Origin: Vesta saturnalis
Lineage: Eukaryota > Arthropoda > Insecta > Coleoptera > Lampyridae
Length of the DNA: 64,000 nucleotides
Assembly (NCBI GenBank): GCA_036346205.1
Contig: JARFJB010000400.1
Coordinates: 5,077,501 to 5,141,500 of the forward strand
Direction of reading: 5' to 3'
The position numbers were made by a program, and so were the translations under genes. The notes under the pieces are model-generated. The model was not told the origin of the DNA. It did no database searches and worked only from the letters and a program-made list of their open reading frames with translations. Positions 42,237 through 52,829 of the stretch are shown here, one piece after another (position 1 is the first letter of the stretch; each line of letters begins with the position of its first letter).

Positions 42237-43135
42237 ATGTCCAAATTAGAACTGGTCAACGAATTGCACAAAGCTGCGAAAAAAAATTTTTAAACGAAGG
42301 CGAACAGTAATTAAGGTTTTGATGATTAGCAAGCAGATTTGGCGAAATTTAACACATATGCCAAACAAAATAAGGGCTGTAAGTATATATTAGTGATTAT
42401 CGACTGTTTTTCGAAATACTTGTGAACTAAAGGATTAAAAACGAAAACAGGTCAAGAAGTTACCAAGACCATGCAAACAATCTTCAAAAGAGGACGGAAA
42501 CGTACCTATTTGCAGACAGATGCAGGAAAAGAATTTTACAATGTGCATTTTACTACACTAATGCAGCGTTGTGGAATCAATCATTACTTCACCTACACCA
42601 CAAATAAGGCTGCGATTGCGGAAAGTGTTATCTAAACCATTAAGTGTGCCCTATATAAGACGTTTAGCCTAAAAGGTAAGTACAAATGGATTGATATAAT
42701 TTATACTGTAACGAAGAATTACAACAATCCTAAGCATAGAACTACCGGAACGAAGTCCAAAGATGTCGGTGATCATACAAAGCTAGAGGCTTACACTCAC
42801 ATAAAAACATTCGATAGGTATCGATATTGTGTGGGTGACAGTACGAATCAGTAAATTTAAAAGTATTTTAACCAAAGGATGCACACCCAATTGATCTAGT
42901 GAACAATTTAAGAGTGTCAAAGATCGCATTGATTACCCCACCACATATATGTTGAAAGACATGAAAGAAACACCTGCACTGAGGAGGGTTTTATGAACAC
43001 GAATTGCAGAAAATAAAGCATCCTGACGTGTACCTTGTGGAAAAAGTGCTTCGCTATAAGAATAATAAGTTATTCGTAAAGTGGTGGGGATTGAATGAAA
43101 GATTATGGATCAATAAAGACGATATTGTTTTATAA
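42237..43135 (+). pseudogene. Polinton integrase with chromodomain (P3)
   Basis: ATG 42237 reads MSKLELVNELHKAAKKNF, parallel to the P2 integrase start. Core motifs are KGCKYILVIIDCFSKYL, LQTDAGKEFYNVHF (second D) and AAIAESVI (glutamate). Then come KGKYKWIDIIYTV, a C-terminal TPN-type beta segment, and the chromodomain YLVEKVLRYKNNKLFVKWWG with LWINKDDIVL, ending at stop 43133-43135. Many in-frame stops. The chromodomain is better preserved than in the other two integrases. Confidence 0.87.
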
Positions 43136-43414
43136 CTAGACAATTAACTTGTAATTTATGAAATAAATTACTTATATAGTTTTAACAAAGTATGTAGCTT
43201 TCACATGAAATAAAAACACAGAAAAATAATTGTGTTTTATTTTAAATATAAATACTGCATAAAGAATGTTTTTTCTAAAATTTCATTAACTTATGCAGTA
43301 AACCTAACGTGCTTCTGTAGTCATTTAAAGTACTGGGTGGCCATATTCCCGAATTTGGTCCACATGTCCATCCCAAGCAGGAAGTTGTATTTGTTTTACC
43401 TTTATCGATGGTTT

Positions 43415-44046
43415 CTAGTATCCAATAGTACATTTTGTGGTACTTCTCGTTTTCCCAATTGATATTTTAATCAAACTATCTAGACACTTGTAATTAGCAT
43501 AATATGATGCTGTCTCAATACATTCAGTTATAAAAGATAACTTGTCTTTATAAGCAGAATTAATATTATCTAAGCTAGATTTAACATTTGCCTGCATACA
43601 CAATGGATCATCACCCCATAATACAATGTATACGTACATTTTAAGCGGCATGTCACCAACTACATTCATATCGTCTAAGCTTCTATCTACTTCATTGAAA
43701 GTTGATGAATTGGAACCTTGATCGGCACACAATTTCATAAAACTTGTAATGGCAATGTCCAAGTTAATCTTTAATTAAATAATGTCTTAATAATAACTTT
43801 ATTTGCACGTTTTGAGTTTATAGCACACCAGATAAAACACTCATCAGGAATAACAATATGTTGTAATATATTCAGTACAAATAAATAGTTTTCCGGGAAG
43901 AACCTTCCCATCAAAGAACGCTTCAGGTACTGTCTGTAGATTTGATCAATACTATACCATAGTTCTTCCTGCAATTTGTTTTCAAGACCGCTCATAATGA
44001 TAAAATTGTTTTCTGAAACAGAAGAGGAATTATGAGGCACACACAC
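43415..44046 (-). pseudogene. Unrecognised protein downstream of the P3 integrase
   Basis: Two minus-strand frames, 44046-43771 and 43762-43415, follow each other with one frame shift near 43775 and together give about 180-210 codons. A likely start is 43995 (MSGLENKLQEELWYSIDQIY). Predicted content is largely helical: QYLKRSLMGRFFPENYLFVL, KMYVYIVLWGDDPLC, FITECIETASYYANYKCL. No known family comes to mind. It faces the integrase gene and lies between it and tandem repeats that may be terminal, so it could be element cargo. Confidence 0.45.
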
Positions 44047-44479
44047 TGCGGATTATGCAGTAATGGATTTTTAGCAAGTATTTCATTTATTATAACTTAT
44101 ATGCAAAAATTAATAATTTAAGTAACTATAGAAGTACTTTAGGTTAGAATTAAAATTCTCGTCACGATTGCAATATACTGAGTGGTATAAAACTGCTCTT
44201 TACCTGCTTATATAGTCATATAAACCCGCAGTCAAGGTCAAATATTGCAAACTGGTTATAACTTGTATCTGATTTTAAAAAAGTTATAGATATAAATAGA
44301 TCAATGCTAAAAGTAATACATAAACTGTCATGGTTACTAAGTAGGCTTTGCACGAGACAGATATCTATCGTAAAAACGATTAGCGTTTTATTTGGATGTT
44401 TTGAATGAGCTCAAAAGCTATATTTTTGTTTTATGCATAATATTTGGCATCATATTTTACATTTATGGTGCTTTGTGTC

Positions 44480-44945
44480 GTTTGTTATGGTGATTGACGT
44501 TTACACCTACTACTGATGCTTGCGGAATACTTTCACACGTTTTAGTTAATTGCCCTTAGGTTACGTTGCAATAGTATTCACAAGAACTTCAGTTCAGACA
44601 GACGCATACATTGCACTTTGTTAATTATCTTTACTGGCGTTTACTGAGAATATCTGTTAACACCTGCCGTTAACCTTGCTCATATCACATGAAATACTTT
44701 TTCACGTCTCGTAGGGTGATTGACATTTGCAGCTTTACTTACAGTTGCAAAATACTTTCACACACTTTAGTTCATTACCTTTAGATTACGTTGCAATAGT
44801 ATTCGCAAGAACTTCAGTTCAGATAGGCACATACATTGCACTTTGTTTGTGACCTTTACTGGCGTTTACTGAGAATTTCTATTAGCTTAACCTTGCTGAC
44901 GTCACACTAAATACCTTCCCACGTCTAGATTATGCTGCATTCATT
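44480..44945. repeat. Tandem repeat of ~226 bp, two copies plus part
   Basis: GGTGATTGACGTTTACA...AATACTTTCACACG (from about 44488) recurs from about 44714 with the same internal order: TTACGTTGCAATAGTATTC, AAGAACTTCAGTTCAGA, ACATTGCACTTTGTT, CTTTACTGGCGTTTACTGAGAAT, then ACGTCTCG/ACGTCTAG. A partial third unit ends near 44940. It may be the subterminal array of the right end of P3, but no inverted partner was found. Confidence 0.8.
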
Positions 44946-45055
44946 AAAATTCACCACCTTTACTTGCACAAGTCAGTTCACCGTAGTTACCACTCCCAAT
45001 TTTTACCAATTTTGTTAACGTTAACAGATTTACGTGTATATAATCAAATGGCATC

Positions 45056-45506
45056 ATGCATCAAACGATCAAAACTGTCAGACCACAAAAAGCAAACATA
45101 CTACAAGATGGTTTAGTGCGGGGTCCAATACTAAAAGAACTGCTTGAGCTACTTTTAAAACTTACCAATAATTTCGATATGAGACAGTGATGCCAGGATG
45201 ATTTTGAAAGGTTCTTTGAAAAGTAAGTATGCCTTACTTGATTTATTGCTTTCATGTAGTGATTTATGATAAATGTGTTATTAATCTACCCAATTATTTT
45301 GTAGGATCACACCTACAACAATTGTAACGCACCACCACCACTATAGCCACCTACACTCCAATATGATGGAAAAAATTGGATTTAATTCGACCAGTGAGTC
45401 CACTACCGCCCCAATGTCAAGATCCAACCCTCCAAACTCAGGATCTGACAGACACCCAAACTCAGTATCCGACAAACCTCCAAGAGTTCAGAATAAAAAA
45501 TGTTAG
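45056..45506 (+). other. Possible small two-exon gene (weak)
   Basis: From ATG 45056 a frame runs to 45222 with one in-frame TGA and includes VRGPILKELLELLLKLTNNF. A good donor (AA/GTAAGTAT at 45223) and acceptor (TTATTTTGTAG ending 45304) enclose 82 bases. Joined in phase, exon 2 stays open to TAG 45504-45506 and is His/Ser/Pro-rich. An alternative frame of exon 2 (to 45591, with LLQNILSQYINQEKLELVKV) looks more protein-like but is closed upstream by a stop. No family recognised. Confidence 0.25.
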
Positions 45507-45699
45507 GTTGCTACAGAACATTTTATCACAATATATAAACCAAGAAAAATTGGAATTGGTAAAAGTGCAACAGTTAACAGTTAACAGTTAAGCCAACAAT
45601 TCATATATTGCGCGGAAAACCATTAAAAACACTCAAAATGATTTACAAATATTAGATAGTTTAGACGTTCAAGTTAATTTATTTATAATTAGGTACTAA

Positions 45700-45883
45700 G
45701 TACTTTTGTAATTGTTTAAAGTAGTTTTTAGTTTTAAATAAATACTTAATTTTGTATGCTTTATTATTTTTGGTAAAATATCTCTATCATATACTAGATT
45801 GTGAAGTCGAAGCACAATAAAAAAAAACTTAAGTGTTAAATAAAATATTTACATTCAAAATATAATTATCATCATATTACCTA
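45700..45883 (+). repeat. Dispersed repeat, related to 53325-53520
   Basis: TTTTGTAATTGTTTAAAGTAGTTTTTA, TAAAATATC-TATCATA and AACTTAAGTGTTAAATA-ATTCAAAATATAATTA occur in the same order at 53325-53520. Mariner M2 is inserted exactly at the end of this segment. Confidence 0.7.
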
Positions 45884-46710
45884 CAGAGTGGCCAACCAAG
45901 AATCCGAAGTACTGTACCTGGGAAACTATCCATCGTAGAGTCTTGTGCAAAAAAAAGTTATACTAAAACGGCCAATACAAAAACCTGGAAAATATTTTCA
46001 TGTTTCTGAAACGGCCTCTAGGGGGCGTAACTGCAATCTTGAATCTGAAAAAGTGATGTTTCTGTGAATTCTGCTATATTAACTTAATAAAAAATAACTG
46101 ATCTTTAAAGTCAAGGATAATCTGAACTTTTTTTGTTTGGCACTTTTTGACGTATCTATAAAAATAAAGTGGTGGGGGGTATTCAAGGGTTACCTTAAAT
46201 CACGCCACGTATCTTCGAAACGGCTAATCCGATTTTAACAAACTTGGGCGCGTTGAAAAGAGCTATTCTAGGGCTACAAATGTTAAAATAATTGAAGTTT
46301 TGTTAGTTTCACATGTCGTCGCTAGAAGGATTTGTTCGACATTCCGACAGAAACGGTTAATTTTCGCAAAAAATTAAATCCATTGGTATGACTTAGTTTC
46401 ATGAACAAGTAGCTAAATGATGCCTAAACAAGCTCGCGAAAACCGCATCTCGATATCTTGTTCCTAACCTAAAGTATCGGCCAAAGAAAACTTTATACAA
46501 AAATCCCTTAAATTTTTATTTTTTTAACTATATTTTTCTGGAATTGTTTCTATTATGTAAGTTGTAGACCTAAAAAGGACCGATTTAAAGGAGGGAGGTT
46601 TTTAATGCCCTCGTAAATGCTCGAAATGCTGACCATCACGCTTTATGCATTGCTTAAGCCTCTCATGACTAGACAAAACTGCAACTTCAATTTCGGCTCT
46701 CGGTATGTTA
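45884..46710 (+). repeat. Left long TIR of M2, containing the transposase 3' end
   Basis: Pairs with 47990-48819. Its inner 110 bases are the last ~35 codons of the transposase, so coding sequence is part of the inverted repeat. Confidence 0.88.
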
Positions 46711-47700
46711 CATATTACGTTACGAATCCGATTTTTTATATCTCCTCTAGTATTAAGTTGAGTCCGAAACACGATGTCCTTTAAGCGCCCCCATAAGTAA
46801 AAATCGAGGCAAGTTAAGTCTGGTGATCGCGGAGGCCATGGAAATATACTTTCTCTTCCAATCCACCGCTGTTGAAATACTACATTAATATGCTCTCGCA
46901 CATTAATAGCAAAATGTGGTGGGCAACCATCCAACTGCAAAAACAATTTTTGCCTTGTTTTCAGAGGCACATCTTCCAACAACAACGGTAATTGATTGGC
47001 CAAAAAGTCAAGAAATACATTGCCATTTAGGGGTTGCTCGAAAAAATATGGCCCAATAATTCTGCCTCCCAGTATGCCACACCATATATTTAAACTCCAA
47101 CGTCCTTGGCGCCGAACTTCACGCAACCAATGGGGATTTTCTGCAGACCAATAATGCATATTGTATAGATTGACTCTCCCGTCACTACTGAAGGTGGCTT
47201 CATCGGTCCAAAGAATTTGAAATAAAAATTCTCTATTTCCGTGTATCATGCCTAACATTCAATGGAAATAGTCTAACCTTCGATCAAAATCTTCCTCTTT
47301 CAAGGCTTGACTCAAAACGACATGATATGAGTGCATTCTTAAAGTAATTAAAAAGTTGAAACTAATACCTATATATTTTGATGGCCATTAGAACTTACCT
47401 ATGGTCCTTCAAAATATTTTGAACTGCTGTACGTGATATGCCCAACTCAGTGGATAATGCTCTGGTGCTAACATGAGGATTTCCTTCAACATAGCCCAGT
47501 ACACGGTTAATATTTTCTTGTGTTCTTCCAATTCTTTGCCGGTGAAACGTAGGCCGAAAACTACCATTGGCTAATAAGCTCGTCACTAAGCGGGAAAAAC
47601 TCTTGCATCGCAAGGACGCCGATTTGGATATGAGCCGCGTAAACTCTTTTAGCTACGCGGCATTCTGAAGACATTCAAAATAAACCGCAAGCATATCAAC
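46602..47700 (-). pseudogene. Mariner-type transposase of M2, DD41D spacing, with intron
   Basis: Exon 1 (about 47700-47402) holds the HTH part: DMLAVYFECLQNA, a frame break, then IGRTQENINRVLGYVEGNPH and LGISRTAVQNILKDH. A GTAAGT donor right after DHR at about 47400 and an AAG acceptor near 47335 suggest a ~65-bp intron. Exon 2 continues HSYHVVLSQALKEEDFDRRL, a stop, then an uninterrupted frame 47258-46602. It shows ILWTDEATFSSDG (first D), FLQLDGCPPHFA (second D) and PPRSPDLTCLDFYLWG. Counting to the D of LDF, 41 residues separate the last two aspartates, so DD41D rather than DD34D. The C-terminus is HFEHLRGH. Confidence 0.9.
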
Positions 47701-47989
47701 AGTTTCATTATTCGTAAAACGCATTTTGAAAACACAAAATTGCACAAAGTAATGCGAAAGTATTGACAACTATAGACAATTTGAGGATTACGTATGTTTT
47801 GTTTAGGTATCTGTTTCCATTGCCTGCTTCTATTAATTGTATTTTCGTATATATCCATAGTGAATATGCATTTAAACGAACAAAAAAGGCCTTTCGTATA
47901 ACTTTTAGCATTGCTTACTTGCCCGTAGTAATTTCAAAAGGGTGATTTTATTCTGCTGTATAAATTTACAAACATTTAAAATCGCAATT

Positions 47990-48819
47990 TCTAGGTAACC
48001 TATTCAGAGCCGAAATTGAAGCTGCAGTTTTGTCTAGTCATGAGAGGCTTCAGCAATGCATAGAGCGTGATGGTGAGCATTTCGAGCATTTACGGGGCAT
48101 TAAAACCTTCCTCCTTTAAATCGGTCCTTTTAGGGCCACAACTTACATAATAGAAACAATTCCAGAAAATATAGTTAAAAAAATAAAAATTTAAGGGATT
48201 TTGTATAAAGTTTCCTTTGGCTGATATTTTAGGTTAGGAACAAGATATCGAGATGCGGTTTTCGCGAGCTTCTTTAGGCATCATTTAGTTACTTGTTTAT
48301 GAAAAAAAGTCACACCAATGCATTTAATTTTTTTGCAAAAATTAACCGTTTCTGTCGGAATGTCGAACAAAGCCCTCTAGCGACGACATGTGAAACTAGC
48401 AAAACTTCAAATATTATAACATTTGTAGCCCAAGAATAGCTCATTTCAACGCACCCAAGTTTATTAATATCGGCTTAGCCGTTTCGAAGGTACAGGGGGT
48501 TATTTAAGGAAACCTTTGAATAGCCCCCACCACTTTGTTTTTTGACATACGTCAAAAGGTGCCAAACAAAAAAAGTTCAGATTTTCCTCGACTTTAAGGA
48601 TCAGGTATTTTTTGTTAGGTTAATATAGCAGAATTCACAGAAACATCACTTTTTTAGATTCAAGATTGCAGTTATGCCCCCTAGCGGCCATGTCAGAAAC
48701 TTGAAAATATTTTCCAGGTTTTTGTATTGGCCTTTTAGTAATAACTTTTTTTTTGCGCAAGCCTCTACGATGGATAGTTTCCCAGATATAGTACCTCGCA
48801 TTCTTAGTTCGCCACCTTG
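47990..48819 (-). repeat. Right long TIR of M2 with a duplicated transposase C-terminus
   Basis: At 48010-48115 the plus strand encodes RAEIEAAVLSSHERLQQCIE and HFEHLRG, nearly the same as the C-terminus of the M2 transposase on the other strand. The 3' end of the gene is therefore present at both termini. The rest is non-coding and ends CGCCACCTTG. Confidence 0.88.
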
Positions 48820-48821
48820 TA

Positions 48822-49254
48822 CATTATAGAAGCCTATTAAAAGTCCCCAAAAAGGATGTCACGTTTTGCATTAAATAGGATTATAATTAAAACAAGATGT
48901 GTGTTAGGTATTTAACTAAGTAATGTAAAAAATGTACAATTAGTACTTAGAATGTTTTCAAGAAGATTTGATTTTGTTTTCCAGATTAACCGAGAAGTTA
49001 AAACACGTAAGAAAAAATTCTACTTTAACATGCAGAAATCTGGCATAGTTTGCATTCAAATACTATAAAGTTTTACATTACGCAATGCACATTGTTGGTT
49101 TGAAATATTTATTACGCAGTAAGTCGTACAGACCGTTGTAATTAAAAAAAATAGTAACATTTTATTATTATAGATTCCAGTTATATAATCAATTAAATTA
49201 AACCGAGATTGATCTATTTACTTAAAAAATTAAATTTAACATCAAGTAAGATGT
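48822..49254. other. Flank of M2, nothing recognised
   Basis: AT-rich, no coding similarity. Confidence 0.4.
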
Positions 49255-49603
49255 TCAGCTAAGGCAATATCCGAGCGTTCCCATCTTAGTGGAAAGATGT
49301 TTAGAAATCGTTTCTGTGGGGGCCCGGTGGTTACAACCTGAAACCTTTACAGAATCAAAGCTTAGGTTGTGGTATGTAAAAATCCAAAAGCCGTCCAAAA
49401 TCGGCGCGTGCATAAGGGCACCATAGTCAAAAAACGAGTTCGCAAGCCTACGATGTTGAATAAATTGCGAAGAATTTTTTAGTGTGGTTTTCGTAACTTT
49501 GTTTGTGGAATTGAATGTAGTACGAGCTTTGCAAGAACGCAAAATGCATAGGCCCTTACACATGAAAATAACTTATATCCTCAATATCTCGGTTCGAATT
49601 TCA
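49255..49603. other. Possible TIR fragment of another mariner-type element
   Basis: Non-coding, with phrases such as CTCAATATCTCGGTTCGAATTTCATTGATTT. These resemble the long TIRs of insect mariners in composition and in the recurring ATATCT-CGGTT motif. It abuts the solo M2-type end at 49604. No second end was found. Confidence 0.35.
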
Positions 49604-50118
49604 TTGATTTCATACCAATGCATTTAATTTTTTTGCGAAAATTAACCGTTTCTGTCGGAATGTCGAACAAAGGCCTCTAGCGACGGCATGTGAAACTAAC
49701 AAAACTTCAATTATTTTGATATTTGTAGCCCAAGAAAAGCTCTTTTCAACGCGCCTAAGTTTGTTAAAATCGGATTAGCCGTTTCGAAGATACGGGTGGT
49801 GATTTATGGAAACCTTTGAATACCCCCCACCACTTTAATTTTATAGATACGTCAAAAAGTGCCAAACAAAAAAAGTTCAGATTATCCTCGACTTTAAAGA
49901 TCAGTTATTTTTTTATTAGGTTAATATATCAGAATCCACAGAAACATCACTTTTTAGATTCAAAATTGCAGTTACGCCCCCTAGCGGCCATTTCAGAAAC
50001 ATGAAAATATTTTCCCGGTTTTTGTATTGGCTGTTTTAGTATAACTTTTTTTTGCGCAAGCCTCTACGATGGATAGTTTCCCAGATATAGTACCTCGCAT
50101 TATTAGTTGACCACCCCG
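49604..50118 (-). mobile_element. Solo right end of an M2-type mariner (truncated TIR)
   Basis: Collinear with 48312-48819 over about 515 bases: ACCAATGCATTTAATTTTTTTGC, TTCTGTCGGAATGTCGAACAAA, GCGCAAGCCTCTACGATGGATAGTTTCCCAG. It ends GACCACCCCG followed by TA (50119-50120). Some internal sites are closer to the left TIR of M2, so it is an independent copy. Confidence 0.85.
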
Positions 50119-50120
50119 TA

Positions 50121-52620
50121 CATCATATATACAGGAAAATGCACGCGACATGAATTTCTACATCAAAATCATTTTGCAACTTTCCATACAAACATAAAGT
50201 GTGAATAGTATAAACTTTGGTGCAGTTACCTAAAATGTGAAAAGAAAGCTAAGTGGTAGTTTGTTACACGTCCAAACCGCACTAGGCGTCGTGTAGGCTT
50301 ACTAATGTAAGCGGGTTGCCAAGCCAGCTAACAGGGAGATGGGCGTGGTCGAAATACTAAGTAAAATGGATGGTTAATAAGCTCAAACACCTTACACTTA
50401 TACTCAAATAGCTCAATTCGGAAAATATGTCTCTAGGCGCCACCACAATCGAAACTTTGCTAATGTAATTGTCTTAAGCTGGATGTTAATTAACCCTACT
50501 TGATTGTGGAAAGTAGGATTGTGCTTACTCGGTAAACTCATATACGAAGGTTCTAACACAAACACTCGTCCAAAACAGTTCAACTCAAATAAATTTAGCA
50601 CTACCCAGGTCATTAACAACTTTTTGAACACACCTCGTAAACTAAAATATCCAAAACAAAAGTTATACTACGGTAACTGAATATTTTCTGCGTATCCCTC
50701 GTATACACATATAACGTTAGGTTCCTATTTATTAATGAATAAAATATCTTGTCATTCAATATTCGATAATTAATTTTGAAAACTTCTAAATAAAAGCAGA
50801 TCAAAATATTAAAGCTTACTTCTGTAATTGTCGAAAGTAGGTCACCCAATAAATGAATAACAACAAAATAACAACCAACGGTAACTATATTGTCCTATAC
50901 AAAATAAAATAAAACACAAATATTTACATATATTACACTCGCTTGGTGGAAATCTTAAACCACCAAAAATACCAATTTGCCTTACTGCAAAAATCCTTAC
51001 TACTAAAAAAAACAATACGATACAATATTACTCAAGAACGATTATCTTTCGGAACTAAATTAATACTTAACCAACAATACACAAATAAATCTACCAAAAG
51101 ATAAACGTGCTTAAATGAGTTCTTCATAATCTTAAATCTAACTCTTACTTAAAAATTGTCCATTAATCCTTTCTTTTCCTTTCTTCTTTATTCTCGTACA
51201 TCCAATATTTGTAATCCTTAAGTTTGGCTGAAGCACATAACAAATGCTCCACAAAACTTATTCCTTTTATGCACCCGAATTGTTCACTAGCGAGGTTATT
51301 ACTACCCAAACACATATAATAACGATAAACATATGGTTGCCTTTTCAAAATTTCTTAACAACTTTTAAAACAATTTAGTCCTTTATACAAATAAACTTCT
51401 CAATGTCATATGACGTTACTTGAACTTTGGCTTAATATACAATGAACCCTTCGTTCACTTAACAGGTGATCTCAAATACTTGTAGCTGAATCTCGTTACA
51501 AGCGCGCCGCACTTAATACTTTAACATAACATCTGCTATCTTTATTCAAATCTGCTTCCGCACTATTATTTTCTTGAAGATAAACAAACTAATTTTACCT
51601 TCAACGTCAATTTTGATTCTCGTATTGTTTATGAATGTCTTTTTCAATTTATCCCCGGTTCGGGTAACGCAGTTAATTAAACAATTACTGCCTCATTAAA
51701 ATTCACAAAACATACTCCAACATCATCCCATTCTAAACCACACTAACTCGCACGCGCCTTCCGCCAACCTTCACCACAAGCAACAGCCAAAACCGAAAGC
51801 TTAACTGCCTACCTCTAACTTCAACTAACTAACTCTCCCCACGTCAATCTCTGACTTCCCTATTTATAACTTCAGTCATCCATCTTTAAACATGTCTTCC
51901 TTCCGCGTTATATTCTCCAATAATATTCACTTAAAATGTTGTCGTTCTGATAACTGCTTCCTCTATACAAGCACGCGTGTAATTACAATACATCGCCATA
52001 TTTGTTTTCACTTACAAATTTTACAATTACTTCACGAAGAAATCATCTTTCGTCATTACATTCATTCAGTGGTCACTCTGGATCATTACGCAACTTTTAA
52101 CATTTATCTCCACTCTGCGCTCGATCTCGTTCCGCAACATTTGCAAAAATAAGTACAGTCTAATGTCTCAAATTCCATATACATACATTTATTCCCAAAA
52201 CAATTGCACAACATTACAAAACTTTCTGAAATTAATACTTAAACATACCCAATCTTTATCTACATATTTTCTAAAACATTCTACACTTATTCTTCACATT
52301 TTCTAACCAAAATTACTCATTTTATCTTCAAACATTCCTTTCTTTATCATCAGCAAAACAGAAGCAATCCAGTGGAAAGCATTATCGTCCCATAGACAAA
52401 TTTCTTTTCACATTTACATTCATCAAAATCTAATTATTCCAACACTAAAGTCTTTATAACATTCAAATATACGTATCTACATACATAATTATATTTCTCG
52501 TACATTTCCAGTGGCGTATCATACACCCACATACATTATGCATTCACACAAAAATTTTTTTGTTTCCGTTCAAACTCAATACACTCGTGCTCAAAACACG
52601 TAATACACGTCATTATAACA
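50121..52620. other. Long stretch without recognisable gene
   Basis: Short frames only. From about 50900 to 52600 the plus strand is poor in G and rich in A, C and T, unlike its surroundings, which suggests one inserted or old element of unknown type. A TATAAATA-like motif on the minus strand near 51863 could belong to an LTR or promoter but is unsupported. Confidence 0.35.
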
Positions 52621-52829
52621 TCCTATATACAGGGTGCGTCATCGCAACCTGACAAGTTCAACTTTTAATTTTATTTATTAATTGCATAGTAAAATATATA
52701 TTTTTAAAAACCCTATTGAATTTAATGTTGCCCAAACTTTGTAATTTTAATATGTAGTGTTAGAGTAAGTAGTTTTATATTTTTTAATATGTGTAAGTAA
52801 ACAAATATTAAAGTTTTTCTGTTTTTTGT

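Larger units (their letters stand above)
32050..43135. mobile_element. Second Polinton zone (P2, and duplicated late genes P3)
   Basis: Contains protein-primed polymerase (+), QGF protein (-), major capsid (-), penton (-), packaging ATPase (+), two unknown proteins (+) and an integrase (+), then a second, more decayed set of the unknown proteins and integrase (40874-43135). A Penelope-like element splits the divergent capsid/ATPase intergenic region at about 36600-37500. No TIR pair or target duplication could be defined. The zone may be two elements head to tail or a recombinant. Confidence 0.85.
45884..48819 (-). mobile_element. Mariner-superfamily element M2 with ~0.82-kb TIRs
   Basis: A 2936-bp element flanked by TA (45882-45883 and 48820-48821), with ends CAGAGTGGCCAACCAAGAAT and, inverted, CAAGGTGGCGAACTAAGAAT. 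The long arms align over about 825 bases. The transposase is on the minus strand. Same family as M1 by protein and arm length, but a different subfamily by TIR sequence. Confidence 0.92.

Noticed and set aside
49255..49563. 102-codon minus-strand frame as a gene
   Set aside because: No family similarity; the sequence looks like non-coding mariner TIR material next to a mariner end.
51840..51880. TATAAATA-like promoter on the minus strand
   Set aside because: Isolated motif in AT-rich sequence, with no gene or LTR start to go with it.
52621..52650. TATACAGGGTGCGTCATCGC as a mariner terminus
   Set aside because: It resembles a Tc1/mariner end, but no inverted partner was found in the window.
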